A stretch of DNA of 64,000 nucleotides from Guptibacillus hwajinpoensis (GTDB lineage Bacteria > Bacillota > Bacilli > Bacillales > Guptibacillaceae), in assembly GCF_020524165.1 (NCBI RefSeq), contig NZ_JAIVKU010000004.1, forward strand, positions 62,001-126,000, written 5' to 3'. This document shows positions 27,688-36,871 of this stretch, in pieces. The translations under genes were made by a program, and so were the position numbers. The notes under the pieces were generated by a model, which had not been told where the DNA came from, did not search any database, and saw nothing but the letters and a program-made list of their open reading frames with translations. Position 1 is the stretch's first letter. Each line of letters starts with the position of its first letter.

Positions 27688-28632
27688 ATGAAATGGTCTG
27701 AAATAAGCATTCATACAACAAACGAAGCGATTGAAGCGGTATCCAACATTCTACATGAAGCAGGAGCCAGTGGGGTAGTGATTGAAGACCCGATGGATCT
27801 TGTGAAAGTATGGGATACTACTTTCGGAGAGGTTTATCAGCTTAATCCTGATGATTATCCTGAGGAAGGCGTTATTTTAAAAGCGTATTTACCTGTTAAT
27901 AGTTTTCTTGGTGAAACGGTTGAACAAATCAAAGAAGCCATTAATGGATTGCTTGTCTATGATATTGATCTCGGTCATAATACTGTTCAAATTAGTGAAG
28001 TGAATGAAGAAGAATGGGCTACAGCATGGAAGAAATATTATAAACCTGTCAAAATCTCTGAACGCATCACTATTACACCGACATGGGAAGATTATCAGCC
28101 GGTGACAACAGATGAAATTATTATTGAGTTAGACCCTGGTATGGCATTTGGAACGGGTACGCATCCGACAACGGTGTTATGCGTCCAAGCACTTGAGAAA
28201 ATTATTCAGCCAGGTCAGCGTGTCATTGACGTTGGTACCGGATCTGGGGTCTTAAGTATTGCAGCAGCGAGTTTGGGAGCAGATTCAGTAGATGCTCTGG
28301 ATCTTGACGAAATAGCCGTTAAAAGCGCTGCCCTAAACACGAAACTTAATAAAGTTCATCACAAAATTAATGTAAGTCAAAATAACCTTCTAGAAGGTGT
28401 GGAAGAGTCCTATGATGTGATTGTAGCGAACTTACTATCAGAAATTATTGTTCGTTTTACAGATGACGTTGCAAGGGTTCTTAAGCCAGGTGGAGCTTTT
28501 ATTACTTCTGGTATTATTACTGCTAAGAAGCAAGAAGTGAAACAATCGATTATGGATCAGGGTCTGGAAATCGAAGAGACGTTACAAATGGAAGATTGGG
28601 TCGCGTTTATTGCGAGGAAGCCTCACGCTTAA
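27688..28632 (+). CDS. prmA: Ribosomal protein L11 methyltransferase
   Basis: 314-residue SAM-dependent enzyme that trimethylates L11. N-terminal substrate-recognition domain, then the motif [16 protein letters not shown], motif [16 protein letters not shown] and VANLLSEII (NxL motif). It follows dnaJ after 92 bp and precedes rsmE, as in B. subtilis (yqeT). Confidence 0.96.
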   Translation: MKWSEISIHTTNEAIEAVSNILHEAGASGVVIEDPMDLVKVWDTTFGEVYQLNPDDYPEEGVILKAYLPVNSFLGETVEQIKEAINGLLVYDIDLGHNTVQISEVNEEEWATAWKKYYKPVKISERITITPTWEDYQPVTTDEIIIELDPGMAFGTGTHPTTVLCVQALEKIIQPGQRVIDVGTGSGVLSIAAASLGADSVDALDLDEIAVKSAALNTKLNKVHHKINVSQNNLLEGVEESYDVIVANLLSEIIVRFTDDVARVLKPGGAFITSGIITAKKQEVKQSIMDQGLEIEETLQMEDWVAFIARKPHA

Positions 28633-28644
28633 GGAGAGAATTTG

Positions 28645-29397
28645 ATGCAACGATATTTTATTTCTAAATCTCAGCTTCATCAGGATCATGTTATGATTGA
28701 AGGGGAAGATGTCAAGCATATTTCAAGAGTGATGAGGATGACCGCTGGTGATCAAATTATTTGTTGTACAGAAGACGGTGAATCAGCGATCTGCGAAATA
28801 GATGAAATTTCACCTGATGTCATCAAAGCAATTCCAAAAGAGTGGCTTGACGAGCAAAAGCGCTTAACTGTTAATGTAACAATTGTACAGGGGTTACCTA
28901 AGGGTGACAAACTTGAAACTGTCATCCAAAAGGGAACAGAGCTTGGTGCAGATCAGTTTATCCCTTTTAAAGCCGAACGTTCTGTTGTAAAATGGGATGA
29001 GCAAAAAAGCGCTAAAAAATTGCAGCGACTAAAAAAAATTGCAAAAGAAGCGGCCGAGCAATCTCATCGCACAACGATTCCAGCTATTGATATGCCTCAT
29101 TCTCTATCTTCACTGATTAAGATAAGCCAATCATATGATTATAAATTAATTGCTTACGAAGAAGAAGCAAGAGCAGGAGAATCTGCTAAGCTCGTTCAAA
29201 CGCTTCACGAGGCAAATCGGAACGACCGAATCATGGTTGTATTTGGTCCGGAAGGTGGACTATCAGAAAATGAAGTCGATGCTTTGAAAAAAGCTGGGTT
29301 CTCATCATGTGGACTCGGTCCTAGAATTTTACGTACAGAAACGGCTGCTATGTATGTACTAGCAGCGATTTCTTATCATTTTGAATTAACGAGGTGA
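28645..29397 (+). CDS. rsmE: 16S rRNA m3U1498 methyltransferase
   Basis: 250-residue SPOUT methyltransferase that N3-methylates U1498 of 16S rRNA. Begins MQRYFISKSQL; PUA-like N-terminal domain; knot motifs VFGPEGGLSENEVDAL and LGPRILRTETAAMYVL at the C-terminus. AAGGAGA precedes the ATG at 28645; a TTG three bases earlier is also in frame. Confidence 0.95.
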   Translation: MQRYFISKSQLHQDHVMIEGEDVKHISRVMRMTAGDQIICCTEDGESAICEIDEISPDVIKAIPKEWLDEQKRLTVNVTIVQGLPKGDKLETVIQKGTELGADQFIPFKAERSVVKWDEQKSAKKLQRLKKIAKEAAEQSHRTTIPAIDMPHSLSSLIKISQSYDYKLIAYEEEARAGESAKLVQTLHEANRNDRIMVVFGPEGGLSENEVDALKKAGFSSCGLGPRILRTETAAMYVLAAISYHFELTR

Positions 29398-29401
29398 TGA
29401 T

Positions 29402-30757
29402 ATGCCTTCAGTTGCATTCCATACATTAGGTTGTAAAGTGAATCACTATGAAACGGAAGCGATTTGGCAGTTGTTTAAAGATCATGATTACGAGCGGGTG
29501 GAGTTTGATCATGCATCTGATGTTTACGTTATAAATACTTGTACCGTTACAAATACGGGGGATAAGAAAAGCCGACAGGTCATTCGTCGAGCAATCCGTA
29601 AGAATCCGGATGCGGTGATTTGCGTTACGGGTTGCTATGCTCAAACGTCACCTGCTGAAATTATGGCAATTCCTGGTGTGGATGTTGTAGTGGGGACACA
29701 GGATCGCGTTAAAATGCTTGATTACATTGAGCAATACAAACGCGAACGAGAGCCTGTAAATGGCGTAGGAAATATAATGAAAGCACGTGTATATGAAGAA
29801 CTTGAAGTTCCTGCATTTACTGATCGTACACGTGCATCTCTTAAGATCCAGGAAGGCTGTAACAATTTTTGTACCTTCTGCATTATTCCGTGGGCGAGAG
29901 GTCTGCTAAGATCTCGTGAACCTGAAGCTGTCATTACACAAGCACAGCAACTCGTAGATGCGGGTTACAAAGAAATCGTACTTACTGGTATTCACACAGC
30001 AGGATATGGAGAAGATTTAAAGGATTATAATTTTGCTCAGCTTCTTCGTGATCTTGATGAAAAAGTAAAAGGTTTGAAACGAATTCGTATTTCTTCTATA
30101 GAAGCAAGTCAGGTGACTGATGAAGTGATTGACGTATTAAATCAGTCTGAAAAAGTGGTTCCGCACCTGCATATTCCTCTTCAATCAGGATCAAATACAG
30201 TGCTTCAGCGTATGAGAAGAAAATATACAATGGAAATGTTTGGAGAGCGGCTGGAACGTTTGAAACAAGCACTTCCAGGACTTGCGATTACTTCGGATGT
30301 CATTGTAGGTTTCCCTGGTGAAACAGAGGAAGAATTTAAAGAAACGTATGACTTTATTGCAAAGCATAAATTTTCAGAACTTCATGTTTTTCCATTTTCT
30401 AAGCGTACGGGTACACCGGCTGCTCGAATGGAAGACCAGGTTGATGATGAAATTAAGAATAAGCGAGTTCATCATTTAATTGAGCTATCCAATCAGCTTG
30501 CAAAAGAGTATGCGTCTCACTATGAAGGAGAAGTTCTTGAGGTAATTCCTGAGGAAAAATACAAAGATGATCCGAATTCAGACTTATACGTTGGCTATTC
30601 AGCGAACTATATGAAAGTGATTTTCGAAGCCTCTGAAGAGATGATTGGGAAAATTGTTAAAGTGAAAATTACAAAAGCTGGATACCCTTATAATGAAGGA
30701 CAATTTGTTCGTGTTATGAACGAGGATGAGCCAACAGCTGCCGTTGCTTCATTTTAA
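29402..30757 (+). CDS. mtaB: tRNA t6A37 methylthiotransferase MtaB
   Basis: 451-residue radical SAM enzyme converting t6A to ms2t6A at position 37 of tRNAs. N-terminal MTTase domain with the three cysteines (GCKVNHYE, NTCTVTN, GCYAQTSP), radical SAM motif CNNFCTFC, then a C-terminal TRAM domain (about 385-445). Called yqeV in B. subtilis; same position. Confidence 0.96.
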   Translation: MPSVAFHTLGCKVNHYETEAIWQLFKDHDYERVEFDHASDVYVINTCTVTNTGDKKSRQVIRRAIRKNPDAVICVTGCYAQTSPAEIMAIPGVDVVVGTQDRVKMLDYIEQYKREREPVNGVGNIMKARVYEELEVPAFTDRTRASLKIQEGCNNFCTFCIIPWARGLLRSREPEAVITQAQQLVDAGYKEIVLTGIHTAGYGEDLKDYNFAQLLRDLDEKVKGLKRIRISSIEASQVTDEVIDVLNQSEKVVPHLHIPLQSGSNTVLQRMRRKYTMEMFGERLERLKQALPGLAITSDVIVGFPGETEEEFKETYDFIAKHKFSELHVFPFSKRTGTPAARMEDQVDDEIKNKRVHHLIELSNQLAKEYASHYEGEVLEVIPEEKYKDDPNSDLYVGYSANYMKVIFEASEEMIGKIVKVKITKAGYPYNEGQFVRVMNEDEPTAAVASF

Positions 30758-30811
30758 AGGTAGAAGTCTGATGGAACAGGTTACTTAAACAGAATTGGAA
30801 GGATGACGATC

Positions 30812-31483
30812 ATGAATAAAGAACTAGCAAAAATGATTGACCACACAGCGCTTAAACCGGATACAAGTCGAGAGCAAATTGAAAAACTTTGTGAAGAAGC
30901 AAGAGAATTTAACTTCGCTTCTGTCTGCGTAAACCCTACATGGGTGTCTCTTGCTGCCGAGAAGTTAGAAGGAGCAGAAGCGAAAGTTTGTACCGTTATC
31001 GGTTTTCCATTAGGAGCCGTTACAACTGAGACAAAAGCATTTGAAACAACTGATGCCATTCAAAAAGGTGCTACTGAAGTTGATATGGTTATTAATATCG
31101 GCGCACTTAAAGACGGTAACAATGAACTGGTGGAGCAAGATATTAAAGCTGTTGTTGAAGCAGCAAAAGGCAAAGCGCTTGTAAAAGTTATTATCGAAAC
31201 ATGTCTTTTAACAGATGAAGAAAAAACACGTGCATGCGAGCTTTCCGTTAACGCGGGTGCTGATTATGTAAAAACTTCAACAGGTTTTTCAACTGGTGGA
31301 GCGACAGTAGAAGATATTAAGCTGATGAGAAAAACAGTTGGACCAAACATTGGCGTAAAGGCATCTGGAGGCGTTCGTGATTTAGAAGGTTCTCAAGCGA
31401 TGATTGATGCTGGTGCTACACGTATCGGTGCGAGTGCCGGAGTGAAAATTGTTCAAGGTGAAACGGCTGATACAGATTATTAA
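30812..31483 (+). CDS. deoC: Deoxyribose-phosphate aldolase
   Basis: 223-residue class I aldolase splitting 2-deoxyribose-5-phosphate into glyceraldehyde-3-phosphate and acetaldehyde. DHTALKPDT at the N-terminus, the Schiff-base lysine in DYVKTSTGF and [11 protein letters not shown] are present. GGAAGG lies directly against an ATG at 30803, so the ATG at 30812 is taken. In B. subtilis this gene (dra) is elsewhere with nupC and pdp; here it stands alone between mtaB and yqeW. Confidence 0.96.
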   Translation: MNKELAKMIDHTALKPDTSREQIEKLCEEAREFNFASVCVNPTWVSLAAEKLEGAEAKVCTVIGFPLGAVTTETKAFETTDAIQKGATEVDMVINIGALKDGNNELVEQDIKAVVEAAKGKALVKVIIETCLLTDEEKTRACELSVNAGADYVKTSTGFSTGGATVEDIKLMRKTVGPNIGVKASGGVRDLEGSQAMIDAGATRIGASAGVKIVQGETADTDY

Positions 31484-31490
31484 TTAATAT

Positions 31491-31530
31491 GAAAAACCAT
31501 CACTTCTAGCATAAGAAGTGATGGTTTTTC
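31491..31530. terminator. Bidirectional terminator deoC / yqeW
   Basis: AAAAACCATCACTTCT and AGAAGTGATGGTTTTT type arms with a short loop form a long stem flanked by A and T tracts. Confidence 0.9.
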
Positions 31531-32461
31531 AGTTCAATCTATAATTGTGTAACCTTTCGATTGATAAGGCGAGCAACCGTGTAAAAGGTAAGAACAAAAG
31601 TGCTGAAAGCACGTTAAATAAAATGGAAACATGTGCAAGTTGGACGTCAGGTAAAGAGGTTAAACTTGCTGCTAATGAGCCGAAGAAGCCAATTAATGGA
31701 AAGAATAGGATGACGCCAATAAGGTTGATCCAAACGTGCGCATAGGCGGCAAGTTTTGCTTCCTTGCTACTACCAATACTAGCTATTAATGCAGTAATAC
31801 ATGTCCCAACATTTGATCCATATAGAATCGCGATAGCTGCGGGCAAGGAAAGGAGATCCTGATTAATAAACCCCATTGTAATACCTGTTGTGGCTGAACT
31901 TGATTGGATAAGAGCAGTAAGTAAAGTTCCAATGCCTATTCCATATAGCAAACTAGAATTTGTTTCGTAAATCACGTGTTCAAAAAAGGAAAGGGTAGAT
32001 AAAGGGATGGCTAGCGCTTCTAGTCCATGCATCGCTACAAAAATGCAACCTAGTCCAAAGGATACAGTTCCTAAACTAAAACTTAGCTGATGGCGAATTT
32101 GAAGCAAAATAAACCCGGCAAGTAATAAGGGTAATACAAGGTGATCTGGATTAAGCGTCATTAATTCCGCAGTTAGTGTGGTGCCGATATTTGTACCAAG
32201 AATAATGCCGATGGACTGTCTAAATGTAAGTAGCCTAGCCGCAATCAAACTGATGGTTAGGACCATAACGGCAGAACTGCTTTGTAAGATGCCGGTGACA
32301 AGTGCTCCTGTTAGTAAACCACGAACTGGTGTGGAAGAGGCAAGATAAAGCCACTTCTGTAACTTAGTAGTGGAAATCGAATTTAACCCAACACGAAGTA
32401 TGCTCATTCCAAAAAGAAAGATACTTATAAAGACGATAAAAGAGGCGAATTGTGGACTCAT
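31529..32461 (-). CDS. yqeW: Na/Pi cotransporter family protein YqeW
   Basis: 310-residue membrane protein of the Na+/phosphate cotransporter (NptA-like) family. Two inverted PF02690-type repeats each contain the QSSSA motif (LQSSSAVMVL, about residue 59; IQSSSATTGI, about residue 185). About eight transmembrane helices. The ATG at 32461 lies 12 bases after AGGAG. It lacks the PhoU-like C-terminal domain of longer relatives. Substrate presumed phosphate, not proven. Confidence 0.88.
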   Translation of the reverse strand: MSPQFASFIVFISIFLFGMSILRVGLNSISTTKLQKWLYLASSTPVRGLLTGALVTGILQSSSAVMVLTISLIAARLLTFRQSIGIILGTNIGTTLTAELMTLNPDHLVLPLLLAGFILLQIRHQLSFSLGTVSFGLGCIFVAMHGLEALAIPLSTLSFFEHVIYETNSSLLYGIGIGTLLTALIQSSSATTGITMGFINQDLLSLPAAIAILYGSNVGTCITALIASIGSSKEAKLAAYAHVWINLIGVILFFPLIGFFGSLAASLTSLPDVQLAHVSILFNVLSALLFLPFTRLLALSIERLHNYRLN

Positions 32462-32624
32462 TTTTCACAAATTCTCCTTTCCGTTATAAAGTTTATGGAC
32501 AAGATTCCATCTACATGCTCGTTATTTTTTGATAAAGGTGTTTCCGTTTTATATGGAAACAAGTGAGTCTTCTCATTTTCAAAATAGGAAAGAAGGATTA
32601 AAAAGAAATTTAATCAAAGAATTG

Positions 32625-32653
32625 TTGATAAACCGGACGGGATGTATTATAAT
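32625..32653 (+). promoter_or_regulatory. rpsU: Sigma-A promoter of rpsU
   Basis: TTGATA (32625-32630), 17-bp spacer, TATAAT (32648-32653), 69 bp before rpsU. Confidence 0.75.
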
Positions 32654-32722
32654 TGCAGGTGACATGTCTTTGATAGAAAGTCATGTGTTATGATTGTGTA
32701 TGTTTTGGAGGGAGGGATAGAG

Positions 32723-32899
32723 ATGGCGGAAACTCGCGTGCGTAAGAACGAGTCGATCGATGATGCTCTGCGTCGCTTCAAGAGAACGGTTTCTAAAGAA
32801 GGCACTTTGGCTGAAGTTAAGAAGCGCAAGCACTATGAAAAGCCAAGTGTAAAGCGTAAAAAGAAATCTGAGGCAGCAAGGAAAAAGCGTAAGTTCTAA
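32723..32899 (+). CDS. rpsU: 30S ribosomal protein S21
   Basis: 58-residue basic protein beginning [20 protein letters not shown] and ending RKKRKF, the standard S21 pattern (57 residues in B. subtilis). GGAGGGAGGG precedes the ATG. Followed by yqeY after 17 bases, the conserved rpsU-yqeY pair. Confidence 0.97.
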   Translation: MAETRVRKNESIDDALRRFKRTVSKEGTLAEVKKRKHYEKPSVKRKKKSEAARKKRKF

Positions 32900-32916
32900 G
32901 AGAGGGTGTTAGGTCA

Positions 32917-33360
32917 GTGAGTCTAAATGACCGTTTAACAGCAGATATGAAAGTAGCGATGAAGAACAAAGAGAAACACAAACTATCTGTTATTCGGATG
33001 GTGAAATCTTCACTTCAAAATGAATCCATTAAATTGGGGCATGAACTAACTGAAGAGGAAGAACTTACCGTTCTCACTCGCGAAGTCAAGCAACGCAAAG
33101 ACTCCCTCCTTGAATTTGAAAAAGCTGGTCGAAGTGATCTTGTGCAGAATCTCGATGAAGAGCTGTCGATTTTATCTGTCTACCTGCCGAAACAACTCTC
33201 TGAAGAGGAAGTTGAACAGATTGTTCAGGAAGTGATTTCTGAAACTGGAGCTTCTTCTAAGAAAGATATGGGTAAGGTAATGGGTGCGCTTATGCCTCGT
33301 GTAAAAGGCAAAGCGGACGGCGGACTTGTTAATCGTCTTGTACAAAAGAACTTATCATAA
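32917..33360 (+). CDS. yqeY: GatB/YqeY domain protein
   Basis: 147-residue helical protein related to the C-terminal tRNA-contacting domain of amidotransferase subunit GatB. Conserved features: [22 protein letters not shown], the [14 protein letters not shown] helix and the C-terminal [24 protein letters not shown] start ten bases after GAGGG. Molecular function not established. Confidence 0.93.
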   Translation: MSLNDRLTADMKVAMKNKEKHKLSVIRMVKSSLQNESIKLGHELTEEEELTVLTREVKQRKDSLLEFEKAGRSDLVQNLDEELSILSVYLPKQLSEEEVEQIVQEVISETGASSKKDMGKVMGALMPRVKGKADGGLVNRLVQKNLS

Positions 33361-33511
33361 AGTGATACTTTCAACTTAGGAGATGACGTATTTCCTTAAG
33401 GTGACTAGTTGAAACAATCGAACCTTGAGGTGAAGTTGATTTTTCTTTTTTAAACTGAAAAAGGAAATGATAGAACTTCGCTTTAAGCGTGGGATAAATA
33501 TGATTAAGCGC

Positions 33512-33545
33512 AAACACGTCCTGTAGGAACAGGGCGTGTTTTTCT
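33512..33545 (+). terminator. Terminator after yqeY
   Basis: AACACGTCCTGT and ACAGGGCGTGTT form a 12-bp stem with one mismatch, followed by TTTTT. Confidence 0.85.
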
Positions 33546-33669
33546 ATAATTCATATCTTTTTACGTCAATTTTATTTAGATAATTGAGGCTAGTTTTCGT
33601 ATATTTATTTATAAACTAGTAATTGGTAACTTAATTTGTCATACTAAAATTAATTATTTTACATAAGAC

Positions 33670-33696
33670 TGAAACTTTATGTTGGCCTCATCCGTA
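33670..33696 (+). promoter_or_regulatory. Sigma-W promoter of yqeZ-floA-yqfB
   Basis: TGAAAC (33670-33675), 17-bp spacer, CGTA (33693-33696), matching the sigma-W consensus TGAAAC-N16/17-CGTA. The orthologous operon in B. subtilis is a known sigma-W operon. Confidence 0.88.
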
Positions 33697-33740
33697 TACT
33701 TAAATAGCTGGAGGGAGGGATCACAATCATAAAAAATACA

Positions 33741-35054
33741 ATGCGTTTCTTTGTATCTGTTTGCTTCATGATAATGGTTATTCTTCCGTTTGCAGGAAAT
33801 GTTGTATTAAGTAAAGGCGAGGGTGATCTTGTTACATTTATTCCTGTAGAACAAGAAGTGGAACGTGGATTAGAGGCCTTTCTAAAGCGATCAATTCAGG
33901 ATGCGGAGGATCAGGGCACTGATCATATTGTATTAGAGATTAATACACCTGGTGGAGCAGTAAATGCTGCCGATAACATCGCTAAAATCATGAAAGGGTC
34001 AGAAGTCCCAATCACAGCCTATGTATCCAATCGTGCCCTTTCAGCGGGAGCTTATATTGCATTGAATGCTGATCAAATCATTATGGAACCCGGTGCTTTA
34101 ATGGGGTCTGCTGCTATTATTGACCAGGCAGGAAATGCAGCTGACAAAAAAGCCGAGTCTTTTTGGCACGCTGCAATGAAATCGGCTGCAGAGCTCAATG
34201 ATCGCGATCCGAAGTATGCATTAGCTATGGCTGATCCAGACGTCGACCTACCGGATTATAACGCTCCAAAAGGAGAACTTCTAACACTTGGTGACCAGGA
34301 AGCAGTAGAGGTAGGATACGCAGAAGGGATAGCAGAGGATCGCACCGAATTACTTAGCATGCTTGATCTTGAAGATGCCAAAATTAGTAATGCTGAAGTG
34401 AGTATTGCAGAAAGAATTGCTCGATTCGTAACAAATCCAATTATTATCCCGATTTTATTATCAATTGGAAGTCTCGGGCTAGTATTGGAACTGTATTCAC
34501 CTGGATTTGGCGTGCCAGGATTTATGGGAGCCGGTGCATTACTTCTCTTTTTCTTTGGTCATATGATTGCCGGGTTTGCCGGATGGGAATCCTTGCTTCT
34601 ATTAATTGTAGGGGTTGTGCTCATTGTTGTGGAAGTGTTTATTCCAGGGTTTGGAATATTCGGTGTTCTTGGCGCGATTGGGGTAGTCGCGAGTATCGTT
34701 CTAGCTTCAGGGCAATCAATGCAATACGTCTTATTAGCAATTCTAATCGCGGTTGCAGTTACAGTTGGTGGTTCCTACCTGTTTATTCGGATCTTTGGCT
34801 ATCGAGGTTTCTTCAAAAAAATCATTCTTTCCGATTCAACAAAAACAGAGTTAGGGTATGTATCTAACACTACTCGAGATGAGTTAGTAGGTATGGAAGG
34901 AACAGCCGTGACACCGCTTAGGCCATCTGGCATTGCAGATTTTGGAGATGAGCGTATGGATGTTGTGACTGAAGGTGGTTATTTACCGTCTGGCACAAAA
35001 GTGAAAATTGTGAAAACGAATGGCTCTAGAGTCGTTGTAAGAGCAAGTAAATAA
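33741..35054 (+). CDS. yqeZ: NfeD family membrane serine protease YqeZ
   Basis: 437-residue long-form NfeD protein that works with flotillin. Signal peptide or N-terminal helix (about 1-24), ClpP-like serine protease domain with NTPGGAVNAADNI and the catalytic Ser in NRALSAGAYIA, about four transmembrane helices (about 230-350) and a C-terminal soluble OB (NfeD) domain. The strong GGAGGGAGGG ends 21 bases before the ATG at 33741. An in-frame ATA at 33729 (nine-base spacing) would add four residues, ATA-AAA-AAT-ACA, so the true start is uncertain. Confidence 0.93.
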   Translation: MRFFVSVCFMIMVILPFAGNVVLSKGEGDLVTFIPVEQEVERGLEAFLKRSIQDAEDQGTDHIVLEINTPGGAVNAADNIAKIMKGSEVPITAYVSNRALSAGAYIALNADQIIMEPGALMGSAAIIDQAGNAADKKAESFWHAAMKSAAELNDRDPKYALAMADPDVDLPDYNAPKGELLTLGDQEAVEVGYAEGIAEDRTELLSMLDLEDAKISNAEVSIAERIARFVTNPIIIPILLSIGSLGLVLELYSPGFGVPGFMGAGALLLFFFGHMIAGFAGWESLLLLIVGVVLIVVEVFIPGFGIFGVLGAIGVVASIVLASGQSMQYVLLAILIAVAVTVGGSYLFIRIFGYRGFFKKIILSDSTKTELGYVSNTTRDELVGMEGTAVTPLRPSGIADFGDERMDVVTEGGYLPSGTKVKIVKTNGSRVVVRASK

Positions 35055-35075
35055 GGGGTAACAGGGAGGAAAATA

Positions 35076-36065
35076 ATGGACACTAGTACATTAGGATTAT
35101 TGGTAATTGTAGGGTTAGTCATTATTGGTTTAGCTATACTCTTTACGTTTGTACCTGTCATGTTGTGGATCTCAGCACTTGCAGCAGGAGTTCGCGTGAG
35201 TATATTTAACCTTGTAGGTATGAGGCTTCGTCGCGTTATTCCATCGCGCGTTATCAACCCGTTAATTAAAGCAGTAAAAGCAGGTCTTGAATTAAACACA
35301 AATCAATTAGAAAGTCATTATCTGGCTGGCGGTAACGTTGACCGCGTTGTCAATGCGCTAATAGCGGCGCATCGAGCTAATATTGAACTTAGCTTTGAAC
35401 GCTGTGCAGCAATTGACCTTGCAGGTCGAGATGTGTTAGATGCCGTACAGATGAGTGTAAATCCAAAAGTTATCGAAACACCATTTATCGCAGGTGTTGC
35501 GATGGATGGGATTGAAGTGAAAGCAAAAGCACGAATCACCGTACGTGCCAACATCGATCGTCTTGTAGGGGGAGCTGGTGAAGATACTGTCATTGCACGT
35601 GTAGGTGAGGGAATTGTAAGTACGATTGGTTCATCTGAAAATCACAAAAAAGTTCTTGAAAATCCTGATATGATTTCTCATACAGTTTTATCAAAAGGAC
35701 TAGATGCAGGAACAGCGTTTGAGATTCTATCCATTGATATTGCGGATATTGATATCGGTAAAAACATTGGTGCAGTTCTACAAACGGATCAGGCTGAGGC
35801 AGATAAGAATATTGCACAGGCAAAAGCAGAAGAACGTCGTGCCATGGCAGTAGCACAAGAGCAAGAGATGAGGGCTCGAGTAGAAGAAATGCGTGCGAAG
35901 GTAGTGGAAGCAGAGGCGGAAGTACCAATGGCAATGGCCGAAGCGCTTCGTTCTGGTAACATCGGTGTGATGGATTATATGAATCTGAAGAACATTGAAG
36001 CAGACACGGATATGAGAGACATGATCGGTAAGCCGAATCAGGAAGAAGATGAGGATGATCGCTAA
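35076..36065 (+). CDS. floA: Flotillin-like protein FloA
   Basis: 329-residue lipid-raft scaffold protein (331 in B. subtilis). An N-terminal membrane hairpin (about residues 5-40) is followed by the SPFH-like domain with [15 protein letters not shown] and [20 protein letters not shown], then a Glu/Ala-rich coiled coil (about 235-290, [22 protein letters not shown]). Cotranscribed with yqeZ and yqfB from the sigma-W promoter. ATG after GGGAGG. Confidence 0.95.
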   Translation: MDTSTLGLLVIVGLVIIGLAILFTFVPVMLWISALAAGVRVSIFNLVGMRLRRVIPSRVINPLIKAVKAGLELNTNQLESHYLAGGNVDRVVNALIAAHRANIELSFERCAAIDLAGRDVLDAVQMSVNPKVIETPFIAGVAMDGIEVKAKARITVRANIDRLVGGAGEDTVIARVGEGIVSTIGSSENHKKVLENPDMISHTVLSKGLDAGTAFEILSIDIADIDIGKNIGAVLQTDQAEADKNIAQAKAEERRAMAVAQEQEMRARVEEMRAKVVEAEAEVPMAMAEALRSGNIGVMDYMNLKNIEADTDMRDMIGKPNQEEDEDDR

Positions 36066-36100
36066 ATTCTTAATTACCTTCTGTTCGGGTGGTGACAGTA

Positions 36101-36541
36101 GTGGATAATCTGATTGAGTTGCTGCTAAATAATATTGTATTTGTCATTATCGCTATAGGAGGAATCGTTAGTTTCTTTAAGCGTATGGGAAATGAAGAGG
36201 ATCAAAGTAAGAAGCCCCCTCAAGCGCGTCGTCAGGCAGAAGTAGGAAATAAACAACATTCTGACAGCTCTCCGAGCCATGCTGAAGAAAGTCATGGGAA
36301 CAAGGCTGATAAGGTTAGTGCATACCAAGAAGCGTTAGAGCGAATATCCGATCGCGACAAACCAAAGTATGACTTAAAAGTGCAGAGATCTGTTCGAAAA
36401 CAAAGTAATAAGAAACATCGAAGTTTATCTATAAGTAAAAATGATGTGAGAAATGGTGTGCTTTGGTCAGAGATTCTGGGCCCGCCAAGATCTAAGAAGC
36501 CTCATTCTTTCAATAACAGTGCAAGATACCAAAGGAAATAA
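36101..36541 (+). CDS. yqfB: YqfB, flotillin-operon protein
   Basis: 146-residue protein with an N-terminal transmembrane helix (MDNLIELLLNNIVFVIIAIGG) and a long basic, polar cytoplasmic part rich in Lys, Arg, Gln and Ser. A GTG at 36101, six bases after GGGTGGTG, is preferred to the in-frame GTG codons at 36089 and 36092 that overlap it. Third gene of the sigma-W operon, as in B. subtilis. Function unknown. Confidence 0.78.
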   Translation: MDNLIELLLNNIVFVIIAIGGIVSFFKRMGNEEDQSKKPPQARRQAEVGNKQHSDSSPSHAEESHGNKADKVSAYQEALERISDRDKPKYDLKVQRSVRKQSNKKHRSLSISKNDVRNGVLWSEILGPPRSKKPHSFNNSARYQRK

Positions 36542-36556
36542 GAATTAAATTGATTT

Positions 36557-36595
36557 AACAGGCTGTTAGGTGAACCCTTTCCAGCCTGTTTTTTT
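36557..36595 (+). terminator. Terminator after yqfB
   Basis: AACAGGCTG and CAGCCTGTT arms surround a 16-base loop and end in seven T. Confidence 0.85.
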
Positions 36596-36754
36596 ATGTC
36601 CTTTTTTCGGCATTTACCGATAAACAATTAAAAAGAACAATTATTAATGGTTAAACTGAGAAGTGAGAGCGCATACTACCTTTAATGACCTGAAGATGCT
36701 TTTAACGAAGTTGAAAATTGACGAATTTCTTTTTTAAAACTACAAATTCGGCAA

Positions 36755-36793
36755 TTTACAAAACCTTTACATTCGATTCATATGGAGTTAAAA
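36755..36793 (+). promoter_or_regulatory. PhoP box array upstream of pstS
   Basis: Four direct hexamers, TTTACA (36755), TTTACA (36766), TTCATA (36777) and TTAAAA (36788), recur with an exact 11-bp period. This is the PhoP-P binding pattern (TTHAYA with five-base spacers) of the Bacillus phosphate regulon. A -10-like TAGTAT/TATTGT follows at 36803-36811. The operon is therefore expected to be induced by phosphate starvation. Confidence 0.88.
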
Positions 36794-36871
36794 ATCTTCG
36801 GTTAGTATTGTATTTGTGAGTTGGTCAAGCCAGCTGATAATAATTACAGAATAAATGGGGGTTACAAAGAA

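Larger units (their letters stand above)
33361..33740 (+). other. 380-bp yqeY-yqeZ gap
   Basis: No ORF is supported. It contains the yqeY terminator at 33512-33545, an AT-rich stretch, and the sigma-W promoter at 33670-33696. Two similar segments, ccttaaggtgactagttga and ccttgaggtgaagttga, lie at about 33395-33450; meaning unknown. Confidence 0.6.

Noticed and set aside
30812..31483. deoC as horizontally acquired
   Set aside because: Codon use and base composition look like the neighbours, and deoC occurs after mtaB in other Bacillaceae.
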